In this document: in pieces, positions 35,904 to 43,461 of the stretch
How the letters are laid out: the number at the start of each line of letters is the position of its first letter
Numbering within the stretch: position 1 is the first letter of the stretch
Origin: JAAFHZ01 sp964247085
Lineage (GTDB): Bacteria > Cyanobacteriota > Cyanobacteriia > Cyanobacteriales > Chamaesiphonaceae
Length of the DNA: 64,000 nt
Reading direction: 5' to 3'
Assembly (NCBI GenBank): GCA_964247085.1
Contig: CAXTSX010000011.1
Span: 1 to 64,000 of the forward strand
Made by a program: the position numbers and the translations under genes
Notes under the pieces: model-generated
The model's database searches: none
The model's input: only the letters and a program-made list of their open reading frames with translations
Told to the model about the DNA's origin: nothing

Positions 35904-36908
35904 TTAGTTGCGATTCATTATTGGTGAGGCTGTGGGCACAAATGGAACTGCATTATTGGCTGGCTCAAACAAGACCCCACGATAATAGTCAACCGTTTGG
36001 CAAATAGCATCATAGTGATCAAAGAATTGATAATCTGCAAATACCTGTTGGAATTGTTGGGGATTCATAATTTTTTTAGGAGCACCATCGGTATAGTCTT
36101 TGCGAAAAACTAGCTCACCTTTAAACCCGATGGCTTGAGCAATCAATACGGCTGATTCTCGAATTGTATATCCTTTGCCCTGAGCCAGATTTAATGGTTC
36201 ATCTAGAGATAGATTCCGATCGATCGCCAACGCCAGCAATTTTGCGACATCTTCCACATAAATCCATTCCCGGATCGGCTGACCACTACCCCAAATTTCA
36301 AAGGTTGGTTGTTGCTCTTGTTCGGCTTTTAACATCCGGATAATCATGCCATTGAGGGCATGAACCTTGGCTGGATCGGTGCTATCACCAGGGCCAAAGG
36401 CATTGGGAATCAGATAATGACTGGTTTTAATTCCAAACTGTGATGCATAGCAATTAGACAAGGTATGAATAAATCGCTTGGCATTACCGTAGGACTGCAC
36501 ACTAGGATGAACATGGCCATTTAACCATTCCGACTCGGTATAAATCTCCGCCTCACCTGGGTAAGAACAGTTAGACAGGGGATTCACGATCAAAGTTTGG
36601 GGACAAACTTCTTGTACTATTCGGTATAAGTTGAGCGCCATTTGGGAGTTGTCTGCAAAAATAGTGCCGTGGCGTTTAGATACATAGGGTAAACCGCCCA
36701 CATGGGCGGCCAAGTTCACAATGACATCTGGTTGATACAGCCTAATATATTTTCTGGTGCGCTCATAAGAAGATAAGTCTAAGCCATCTTTTCTGGATAA
36801 AGCGATCGCACCATAGTTGGAAGACTGTAGAGCCTTGATCAAACTAGTGCCGATAAAACCATGGCCACCCAGTACAAGAATTTTCTTAGTCATAGTAGTT
36901 TTCCCCAT
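35904..36908 (-). CDS. NAD-dependent epimerase/dehydratase (GDP-fucose-synthase-like)
   Basis: This 334-residue extended SDR has LGGHGFIG near the N-terminus, NLAAHVGGLPYVSKRHGTI, Ser in NPLSNCSYPG and the catalytic YGNAK. The VGG...NSQMALN and NAFGPGDS patterns place it near GDP-L-fucose synthases or related nucleotide-sugar epimerase/reductases. A second Met at 36893 (MTKKILVLGG) may be the true start. No other sugar-nucleotide genes lie nearby. Confidence 0.82.
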   Translation of the reverse strand: MGKTTMTKKILVLGGHGFIGTSLIKALQSSNYGAIALSRKDGLDLSSYERTRKYIRLYQPDVIVNLAAHVGGLPYVSKRHGTIFADNSQMALNLYRIVQEVCPQTLIVNPLSNCSYPGEAEIYTESEWLNGHVHPSVQSYGNAKRFIHTLSNCYASQFGIKTSHYLIPNAFGPGDSTDPAKVHALNGMIIRMLKAEQEQQPTFEIWGSGQPIREWIYVEDVAKLLALAIDRNLSLDEPLNLAQGKGYTIRESAVLIAQAIGFKGELVFRKDYTDGAPKKIMNPQQFQQVFADYQFFDHYDAICQTVDYYRGVLFEPANNAVPFVPTASPIMNRN

Positions 36909-37138
36909 AAAAATATTCAGTCAATTTCATAAGTATTATGTCTGTAGCAGATTAAAAAAATTGCCCAGAAACATTTCATAAATGTGACTTTTGATACAAG
37001 ATACTTAGTAATTTACCAGAATAAGCAGTCTAAGACTGTAGTTTAGTTTACATATATTCAAGAAGATTTGCACATCTAAATATATAGGCTATTATTCAAT
37101 AAACTATTCGCTATCCTGTTTAAAAAAATCACCTGGAC

Positions 37139-38314
37139 TCAGGTAATTTTCTCGATTGATCGCAAGCAACTGACCAAATAATCTAAGTCGCTACGGCTGT
37201 GATCGGCCATTACTGTCATTCTGATGCGACTAGTTGGTACCGTTGGTGGCCGAATGGCCGGTGCAAAAATTCCCTGTGATCGCAAGATGGCGGACACCTC
37301 AAGAGCCATATGAGCACTAGGCAATTCCCAGCAAATCACTGCCGACTGCGAAGTCAAAATATGACCCATGGGCAGATCAACCAAAGCCGCTTGTAAATAA
37401 TCAATATTTTGTTGCAGTCGATCGCGTCGTGCTGGTTCATTGGCCAACACTTGCAGTGCCGCAATCGCCGCCGCCGTATCTGCTGGCGACAAAGCTGTGG
37501 TGTAGATCCAGCTGGGACAGCGATTCCGTAAAAAATCAATCAGTGCCGCCGTCCCAGCGACATAACCACCTAGACTGCCCAAGGCCTTACTGAGCGTACC
37601 CACATGAATTAACTCTTGCTGCTGAAGACCATACTGTTCTACTCCACCCGCCCCAGTCGCTCCCAATACCCCCACGGCATGTGCTTCATCTACTAATAAC
37701 ATCGCCTCGAATTCTGCCGCCACGGCCACTATTTCTGGCAAGGGTGCAAGATCACCATCCATACTAAAAACTGCATCGGTCACAATCAAACACCGCCGAA
37801 AATTGCCCCGGTGAGCTTTCAACTGAGCGTGTAAATCCGCTACGTCACAATGTTGATACTCCAAAACCTGGGCTTTGCTCAAAATTGCCCCGTTTTTAAG
37901 GCTGGAATGATTGTATTTGTCACTGAAAATCACATCCCGATCGCCAACCACAGCGGTAATCGTTCCTAAATTAGCCAAGTAGCCGGAGCTAAATACCAGT
38001 GCCGCTTCCGTTTGGTGTAAATGAGCGATCGATCTCTCTAATTCCTGATGTAAAGGCCGTTGTCCAGTCACTAACCGCGAACCAGTACTGCCGGTGCCAT
38101 AGGTTTGAAGGGCTTGAGTAGCAGCCGCGATCAGACGCGGATCAGTAGCCAAACTTAAGTAATCATTTCCGGCAAAATTCAGCAGCGGCTGGCCAGCCAC
38201 TACCATCTGCACTCCGCTTAATTTATTAATATCCGCAGTCGATCGATACCAATGCGCTCGATGAATAGTAGCCAAGGCATCATCGAGCCAACCATAAGGA
38301 CGAGTCTGGGACAT
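37139..38314 (-). CDS. bioF: 8-amino-7-oxononanoate synthase-like enzyme
   Basis: This PLP enzyme of the alpha-oxoamine synthase family (about 391 residues from MSQTRPYG) joins pimeloyl-thioester with alanine in biotin synthesis. Motifs: FAGNDYLSLATDPRL, YGTGSTGSRLVTGQRPLHQELE, NHSSLKNG, VDEAHAVGVLG and the PLP lysine in VGTLSKALGSLGGYVAG. BioF and close relatives (KBL, CqsA-type) cannot be fully separated by eye, but BioF is most likely. The upstream Met at 38329 is possible but adds only five residues. Confidence 0.88.
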   Translation of the reverse strand: MSQTRPYGWLDDALATIHRAHWYRSTADINKLSGVQMVVAGQPLLNFAGNDYLSLATDPRLIAAATQALQTYGTGSTGSRLVTGQRPLHQELERSIAHLHQTEAALVFSSGYLANLGTITAVVGDRDVIFSDKYNHSSLKNGAILSKAQVLEYQHCDVADLHAQLKAHRGNFRRCLIVTDAVFSMDGDLAPLPEIVAVAAEFEAMLLVDEAHAVGVLGATGAGGVEQYGLQQQELIHVGTLSKALGSLGGYVAGTAALIDFLRNRCPSWIYTTALSPADTAAAIAALQVLANEPARRDRLQQNIDYLQAALVDLPMGHILTSQSAVICWELPSAHMALEVSAILRSQGIFAPAIRPPTVPTSRIRMTVMADHSRSDLDYLVSCLRSIEKIT

Positions 38315-38397
38315 AATAGTACCTAACAATAAGAACCCCAGCTGTGATGGGCTAGGGTTCTATGCTTAATTTAAATTTTAGAATTAAATTAGAATTT

Positions 38398-38787
38398 CTA
38401 TAATAGCCAAGTATTTAGGGCGAAATCACCGATCGGCTCCGGCGATTGAACCACCACTTCATGGGGCACGAGAGCACCGCCACTATTGTGGGCATGGCGA
38501 GTTTCATCGATCCTATTTTTGAGGCTAGTATTTTCTTTGGCCAAATTCAGAGCGTCTTTCTTGGCGCTATCCAGCTCACTTTTTAGCTGCTTGGTAGCTG
38601 CCAAATCTTTTTCTAGCTTGGCGATCGTCTTGTCTTTGGCGACTAGCTCAGCTTCTAGTTCTTGAACTTTACTATTGGATGCGGAGTCGGACTGCTTAGT
38701 TTCTGGCATTTGTTCTGGTTCTGGGGATTGATCGTTTTTATCTATTTCTTGTTTTATTAAATCGCCGATACGTCGTCTTTTTACCAT
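38398..38787 (-). CDS. Small basic-start coiled-coil protein, ParA partner
   Basis: This 129-residue protein starts at ATG 38787, which overlaps the ParA stop (TAATG) with GGAGG just before it. The N-terminus KRRRIGDLIKQEID is basic, followed by an acidic linker and a long coiled coil (about residues 35-100). This resembles the small partner or adaptor proteins encoded after ParA-like ATPases. No ParB domain is seen. Tight coupling implies a shared function in positioning DNA or another cargo. Confidence 0.7.
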   Translation of the reverse strand: MVKRRRIGDLIKQEIDKNDQSPEPEQMPETKQSDSASNSKVQELEAELVAKDKTIAKLEKDLAATKQLKSELDSAKKDALNLAKENTSLKNRIDETRHAHNSGGALVPHEVVVQSPEPIGDFALNTWLL

Positions 38788-39422
38788 TAATTCCTCCAAT
38801 CACGTTGTAATTCATCAGCCACACGCCGGTAGTCGGCCTCCGCTTCGCGGGCTTGCTTACCCCGCATTTGAACGACAGTGGCTCCTTCTAGTGCCGCTCG
38901 TTCGTGAGCCTTATAAGCTCGCACAAAAGAGTGGCAGGTGGGAATACCCAAGCTCATTAGTTGATTTTGAGCTTCGATCGCTTCCCCCAAACTCCGACTA
39001 TCGACTTTGGTAAACAAAACTCGATGTGGAATCTTAGTAGGCGAAACCACCTCTTGTACCGTTTGAATCAGGGCGACCAAATCCATTGGGGCACAAGGGC
39101 TGGGCAAAACCACATAGTCAGCAATGTCAATCATCGCTGCCAAAGCAGTTGCGCGCAATGCTGGCGGCGTATCTACTAATACTAAATTGTAGCCTTGAAG
39201 TTGCTTTAAATTTCGGAGATCTTCAGGTTTAGTCATTTGTATGCAATTAAATGGCATCTCACCACGACTAGCCCACCAGGTACAGCTACCCTGTTCATCG
39301 GTATCTACTACCGAAACTTGATATTTTTCAGCTAAAATCGCCGCTAAACCCATGGTAGTAGTGGTTTTTCCTACACCACCTTTACCATTATGAACAACGA
39401 CAATCTGGGGTTCTTTTTTCAT
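38787..39422 (-). CDS. ParA/MinD-family ATPase
   Basis: This 211-residue deviant-Walker ATPase has KGGVGKTTTTMGLA at residues 14-27, DTDEQGSCTWWASR, VLVDTPPAL and the later VLPSPCAPMDLVAL. The size and lack of an N-terminal HTH indicate a short ParA of the plasmid Ib or orphan type, which can position plasmids, carboxysomes or other cargos. Translationally coupled to the coiled-coil gene. A 27-bp palindrome lies 187 nt upstream. Confidence 0.88.
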   Translation of the reverse strand: MKKEPQIVVVHNGKGGVGKTTTTMGLAAILAEKYQVSVVDTDEQGSCTWWASRGEMPFNCIQMTKPEDLRNLKQLQGYNLVLVDTPPALRATALAAMIDIADYVVLPSPCAPMDLVALIQTVQEVVSPTKIPHRVLFTKVDSRSLGEAIEAQNQLMSLGIPTCHSFVRAYKAHERAALEGATVVQMRGKQAREAEADYRRVADELQRDWRN

Positions 39423-39608
39423 GGAGACGCTACTTAAAGATGCAGATCAATCTTTACTCTCTGCAAAGATTGAAACCAATATTATTAATCTTCCACCATT
39501 GAATCACACCTATTGTTTTATTGCTGGATATTCCTAATGTGCAATTAAAAAAATTCATTGAAAAATCTACCGTGAAAATTGGGTCAACAGTGCCGTAAAT
39601 TTGTCACG

Positions 39609-39635
39609 CACAATATAGCAATTTGCTATATTGTG
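39609..39635. promoter_or_regulatory. 27-bp near-perfect palindrome upstream of parA and DUF4346 gene
   Basis: Arms CACAATATAGCAA (39609-39621) and TTGCTATATTGTG (39623-39635) match exactly around one central base. The site lies in the divergent gap between the ParA-type gene and the DUF4346 gene. It could be an operator, or a centromere-like site for the ParA pair. It does not match the chromosomal parS consensus. Confidence 0.6.
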
Positions 39636-39647
39636 TAAAGTTAAGTA

Positions 39648-40070
39648 TTGTCAAATACATTTGATCGATTCCTCCCAGTGCCAGAAATGACCTTTACTGC
39701 TGAAAACCTTCAATCTATCGATCGCCAGTTGTCAAATCGAGCGATCGATCTTGATCCGAACGGCTATTTTATTATTTATGTCGATCGGCCAGCCGGACTG
39801 ATCTGCGCCAAGCACTACACCAATGTGATTGACGATCGAGGATTAGCAGTAGATCCTGAAACTGGTAAAGTCATCCCGGCCAAAGGTAAAACGGCTCGCA
39901 CGACCGAAACCATTTATTCTGGCAGAACAGCAAAGGAACTATGTGTGGCCTTGTTTGAAGGCGACCAGCCTAGTCTAGTCAGCATGTTGAATCATGCCGC
40001 CTATCTTGGTCGGGAAGCCCAACGGGCGGAAGTCGCTCTAATTGACGGCAGCGAATATATTCAAGATTAA
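39648..40070 (+). CDS. DUF4346-domain protein
   Basis: This protein of up to 140 residues has the pattern DPNGYFIIYVDRPAGLICAKHYTNV and ARTTETIYSGRTAKELCVALFEGD, which I recognise as DUF4346, common in cyanobacteria with unknown function. The frame opens with TTG at 39648, but the palindrome ends only 12 nt before it; ATG at 39687 (MTFTAENL) is an alternative start. Confidence 0.65.
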   Translation: MSNTFDRFLPVPEMTFTAENLQSIDRQLSNRAIDLDPNGYFIIYVDRPAGLICAKHYTNVIDDRGLAVDPETGKVIPAKGKTARTTETIYSGRTAKELCVALFEGDQPSLVSMLNHAAYLGREAQRAEVALIDGSEYIQD

Positions 40071-40089
40071 ATCACGCAGTTAGCCATAC

Positions 40090-40127
40090 AAAAGCAGCGC
40101 TGACTCCTAGGAACCAGCGCTGCTTTT
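40090..40127. terminator. Bidirectional terminator
   Basis: Arms AAAAGCAGCGCTG (40090-40102) and CAGCGCTGCTTTT (40115-40127) form a perfect 13-bp stem with T tracts on both strands. It terminates the DUF4346 gene on the plus strand and the tRNA-Arg on the minus strand. Confidence 0.85.
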
Positions 40128-40142
40128 GACTAAATATATAAA

Positions 40143-40215
40143 TGAGCATGGAGGGATTTGAACCCCCGACCCTCAGAACCGGAATCTGATGCTCTATCCA
40201 CTGAGCCACATGCCC
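40143..40215 (-). tRNA. tRNA-Arg (CCG)
   Basis: This minus-strand 73-nt cloverleaf has acceptor arms GGGCATG and CATGCTC, the D arm GCTCAGTGGATAGAGC, an anticodon stem TCAGA/TCTGA with loop TTCCGGT giving anticodon CCG, and T arm GGGGGTTCAAATCCCTC. CCA not encoded. Confidence 0.93.
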
Positions 40216-40247
40216 TAACTGTGCTAATCATAGCACAGCAAACGATC

Positions 40248-40487
40248 CTAGAAAACCTGTTCGATTTCTTCGATTTCGGGAATAGCATCGCGCAGACGGC
40301 GCTCAATGCCCATCCGTAAAGTCATAGTCGAACTGGGGCAAGAGCCACAGGCACCTTGAAGACGTAGTTTGACAATCGGTCCATCGATTTCTACTAGCTC
40401 GACGTTGCCACCATCCGAAATTAGGTAGGGGCGCATTTCGTCCAAAATTGTCTCAACGTTTTCGTTATTTAGTAATAGTGCTTCCAT
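40248..40487 (-). CDS. nfu: NifU-like Fe-S scaffold/carrier protein
   Basis: This 79-residue single-domain protein (start at ATG 40487, MEALLLNNENVE) is a NifU C-terminal domain with LRLQGACGSCPSSTMTL, whose CxxC binds a transferable iron-sulfur cluster at the dimer interface. Similar short proteins serve photosystem I cluster assembly in cyanobacteria and plastids. An upstream Met at 40511 would add 8 residues but is less likely. Confidence 0.92.
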   Translation of the reverse strand: MEALLLNNENVETILDEMRPYLISDGGNVELVEIDGPIVKLRLQGACGSCPSSTMTLRMGIERRLRDAIPEIEEIEQVF

Positions 40488-40536
40488 TTTTTTAACTCTA
40501 ATTAGCTCCAATCTTACTTAGATCCATTGTAGCTGG

Positions 40537-41478
40537 TTATTTACCAGCCGGAATCTTACCATCTTTGACCAGTGCTTCATAAATTAGAGCAGCAGCTTCT
40601 CCTCTGGTGGCAGATTTTACTGGTTGCAACTTAGTCTCTGCTCCATCTTTAACAACTAACCCGGCGGAAATCGCCGCTCCCATTTTAGGACGGGCGTATT
40701 TGGGCAGAGCATCGGCATCAGCATATTTAGCTAGAATGGCTTCTGAGTCACTAGTAGCCGGAAGACTCAGTCCTTTGGCCAGAGAAATTTGCATTTGATA
40801 GCGAGGGATTTTTTCATCTGGGGCAAACTTGCTGAGAGAATAGCCTGTCATAAAGCCCATTTTGACCGCTTTATCTAAAGCTGAACGGCGGGCGTAAGTA
40901 TCGGGGATGTCTTTGAATTCCAGCACTTGTTGACTGACTGGTCGATCGAACGCCCGATCGAGCATTTTGGCATATTCACCTCTGGTAATCGGAGCATTTG
41001 GATCAAATTTACCAGCACCAAAATCATCTAGTACGCCCCGTTCTTTCAGGACAGTAATGTAATCCTTACCCCAATACTGATCGGGCACGTCCTGAAAAGC
41101 TGGAGTGCTAGAGGTCGGTTGAGATAGAGCCACCGAAGGGGCCGTAACAACGGCGGCCGCAGTTCCCGCCGCCACTGCAGCGGGAGCAGACTCTAACAAC
41201 TCTTTTGATTCTTTCGCCGTCGACTTAACCACCACACTCTTCGTCGGAGCTGGATTAAGCTGGGCAGTAGCCGTTGGTGCGGTTAAAGGAAAAGTTTGGA
41301 TAATACCGGTATCGTCTGCGACCCGCTCCCCATTATTCAAGGATGCATTTACCACTGGAGCCGAGCGGTGCGTTAAAGACCACCAGAAAATTGTGCCGAG
41401 GCTGGCAAAGGCAATTAATATCGCAATTAGTTCATCGGCAGTCAATCGCCGTCGCCGATTATTTGGGTTTTGAGTCAT
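40537..41478 (-). CDS. SLH-domain membrane-anchored protein
   Basis: This 313-residue protein has a membrane segment at residues 15-34 (LIAILIAFASLGTIFWWSL), an Ala/Thr/Pro-rich linker (about 40-125) and three S-layer-homology-type repeats (about 130-310), with markers FQDVPDQYWGKDYI, PNAPITRGEYAKML, FKDIPDTYARRSALDKAV and ATRGEAAALIYEAL. SLH repeats usually bind pyruvylated cell-wall polymers; here they would sit in the periplasm. Confidence 0.88.
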   Translation of the reverse strand: MTQNPNNRRRRLTADELIAILIAFASLGTIFWWSLTHRSAPVVNASLNNGERVADDTGIIQTFPLTAPTATAQLNPAPTKSVVVKSTAKESKELLESAPAAVAAGTAAAVVTAPSVALSQPTSSTPAFQDVPDQYWGKDYITVLKERGVLDDFGAGKFDPNAPITRGEYAKMLDRAFDRPVSQQVLEFKDIPDTYARRSALDKAVKMGFMTGYSLSKFAPDEKIPRYQMQISLAKGLSLPATSDSEAILAKYADADALPKYARPKMGAAISAGLVVKDGAETKLQPVKSATRGEAAALIYEALVKDGKIPAGK

Positions 41479-41607
41479 GATGAGCAGCCAATGATAATGG
41501 GTGTTAGTACTTTGTCCCCACGACCAATTAGGGAATATTGTTTGACCAGATATTAACGTTTCAACTAACTAAAGATCAATGGAAATCACCATAACGTAAC
41601 AATTACA

Positions 41608-42258
41608 TTAAGTTACTTCGTGTTTCAGATGTAAATATTGGCTCAGAATTTCTTGGATTTGGGCTTGGATATCGGCCTCTGTGCCGCTGGCATCGACTCG
41701 ACAAATTCGATCGAGATGCGTACTAGCTAATTCTTGATAGCCCTGTTGTACTCGCTGGTGAAAGGCAATTTCATTCTTTTCCATCCGATCGATCTTGCCC
41801 CGTTGTCGGGCTCGTTGCAAGCCAATTTCGACATCGACATCCAGCCAAATTGTTAAATTACTCTCCAAGCCAGCTGTCGCTAAATGATTGATCTGTTCAA
41901 TCAACTTTAGGTCTAAGCCCCGCCCGTAACCCTGATAGGCAATGGTGGAATCGGTGTATCTGTCGCACAGCACTAGTCCGCCTACTTCTAATTGAGGTTG
42001 CACAATTTCGGCTAAATGCTGCGCTCGATCGGCAGCATACAGGAGCAACTCCGCTCGATCGTCAAGGGGATAGTCAGTTTCTTCCTCTAGTAGCAATTGC
42101 CGAATTGCTATTCCCAGGCCAGTACCACCAGGCTGCCGGGTGGTAATTACTGGAATCTTTTGCTGGTGGCTATGACGGAGCCATTGGTAGACATGGGCAA
42201 TGTGAGTGGTTTTCCCGGAACCTTCCACCCCCTCAAAGACAATGAAATTTCCTTGCAT
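41608..42258 (-). CDS. tmk: Thymidylate kinase
   Basis: This 216-residue kinase phosphorylates dTMP to dTDP. P-loop FEGVEGSGKTTH at residues 7-18, TRQPGGTGLG for substrate binding, the DR(Y/W) motif LVLCDRYTDSTIAYQGYGRG and the lid region with ARQRGKIDRME. It lies 8 nt after folB in a minus-strand group. Confidence 0.95.
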   Translation of the reverse strand: MQGNFIVFEGVEGSGKTTHIAHVYQWLRHSHQQKIPVITTRQPGGTGLGIAIRQLLLEEETDYPLDDRAELLLYAADRAQHLAEIVQPQLEVGGLVLCDRYTDSTIAYQGYGRGLDLKLIEQINHLATAGLESNLTIWLDVDVEIGLQRARQRGKIDRMEKNEIAFHQRVQQGYQELASTHLDRICRVDASGTEADIQAQIQEILSQYLHLKHEVT

Positions 42259-42266
42259 GGACGGAT

Positions 42267-42626
42267 TTAATTTTTAGAGCGTTGCAGTTCGATCGTGATT
42301 TTACCGCCAAAGTCGGGAATTGGGGCAGCTAGTTTATGTAACTTCAGCTCAACTCTCTGTACTTGATCAGATTTAAGTACCGCTTGAACTAATGTTTCGG
42401 CTAGTTTTTCGACCAAAGCAAACTTTTGGGTACGAATAATCTCTTTGACCTCGGCAATGATGCTGCGGTAATCGAGGGTGTCTTCCAATTGATCGCTCTG
42501 CCCAGCGGGCTTTAAATCTAAACTCAGCCGCAGATCTACTTCAAACCACTGACCCAAGAATTGTTCTTCGGCCAAGTAGCCAGTGTAGCCATAACAGCGA
42601 ATACCAGTGAGCTGAATTACATCCAT
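42267..42626 (-). CDS. folB: Dihydroneopterin aldolase
   Basis: This 119-residue folate-pathway enzyme converts dihydroneopterin to hydroxymethyl-dihydropterin. Visible: IQLTGIRCYGYTGYLAEEQFLGQWFEVDL, LEDTLDYRSIIAEVKEII and the catalytic Lys region LKLHKLAAPIPDFGG. Normal length. It is 6 nt after a secreted-protein gene and 8 nt before tmk. Confidence 0.94.
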   Translation of the reverse strand: MDVIQLTGIRCYGYTGYLAEEQFLGQWFEVDLRLSLDLKPAGQSDQLEDTLDYRSIIAEVKEIIRTQKFALVEKLAETLVQAVLKSDQVQRVELKLHKLAAPIPDFGGKITIELQRSKN

Positions 42627-42632
42627 AAAACT

Positions 42633-43301
42633 TTAACGATTGTTTCCTCTAATAGTGCTGGCTCTGCGGAGTGGTTTCCGAGTGGCTCGGCGTTTTTTAC
42701 GGATAGTTGGTTTAACCTTCGGTGGAGTGACGGTTGGTGTTGGCGTTGCGGCAGGTATATCTTTATCTTCTTTAACCTTGGTAGGGTCAAAGACATTCGC
42801 TAATTGCAAAGCCGCCAGCTGCTTTTCTAGCACTTTGGTTTCGGCGATCGGATCAAAAGAGCGAATATTGCTCATGCTCCCGATCGTCTTGAGGTTCAGC
42901 AGTGACAGGTTGAGCGGTGTTTCGGGAGAAACTTTCTCTACTAAAGCTAGCAAACTATAAGCCACAATATAGGTCTCTGAACCAATTGTGACGGTCTGAC
43001 CTTTGGTGTAGTAGTTAGTCGCAAAGGAACCGCTGGCAAAAGTACCGACAAAAGTTTGGAGGTTACCAAATTCAAACTGCCCGTTAGTGCTCATGGCGCG
43101 CCATTCGGGCGTTAACTCTCTCAGCTTGAGTGCAGTGGGAGTATTGTTACCCTTAAAAACGTCGGCCAGGTTGTCGGCTAGTCTCGGTGCTCCATAAACG
43201 GCGGGCTTGGTCTCGGGGATGGCCGCTGAGGCGATTGGTTCGATCGATCCGATCGCGATGACTCCCAGCATTCCCCAACAGGCTTTTCTAATGTTCAACA
43301 T
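42633..43301 (-). CDS. Secreted hypothetical protein with basic tail
   Basis: This 222-residue protein has a signal peptide (residues 1-26, ending IASAA). Residues 30-155 form a conserved-looking globular part with LKLRELTPEWRAMSTN, and the C-terminal 45 residues are Pro/Thr-rich then strongly basic (TIRKKRRATRKPLRR). First gene of the folB-tmk group; divergent from cas3. Function unknown. Confidence 0.75.
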   Translation of the reverse strand: MLNIRKACWGMLGVIAIGSIEPIASAAIPETKPAVYGAPRLADNLADVFKGNNTPTALKLRELTPEWRAMSTNGQFEFGNLQTFVGTFASGSFATNYYTKGQTVTIGSETYIVAYSLLALVEKVSPETPLNLSLLNLKTIGSMSNIRSFDPIAETKVLEKQLAALQLANVFDPTKVKEDKDIPAATPTPTVTPPKVKPTIRKKRRATRKPLRRASTIRGNNR

Positions 43302-43461
43302 ATAGACAGATGTATTGATGTGCTAAATAATATCACTTTGATTTGGGAGATAACCAAGTTTAGTGGAAGTTATTCACTGCTTCGATCGCTCGATGTACTG
43401 GATTCTAGCAGGAGTGCTATAGTACTTAGACAGAAGATTTAACTATTAGCATTGTTTCTCC

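Noticed and set aside
39609..39635. Chromosomal parS site
   Set aside because: The palindrome does not match the TGTTTCACGTGAAACA-type consensus, so it is listed only as an operator or centromere-like candidate.
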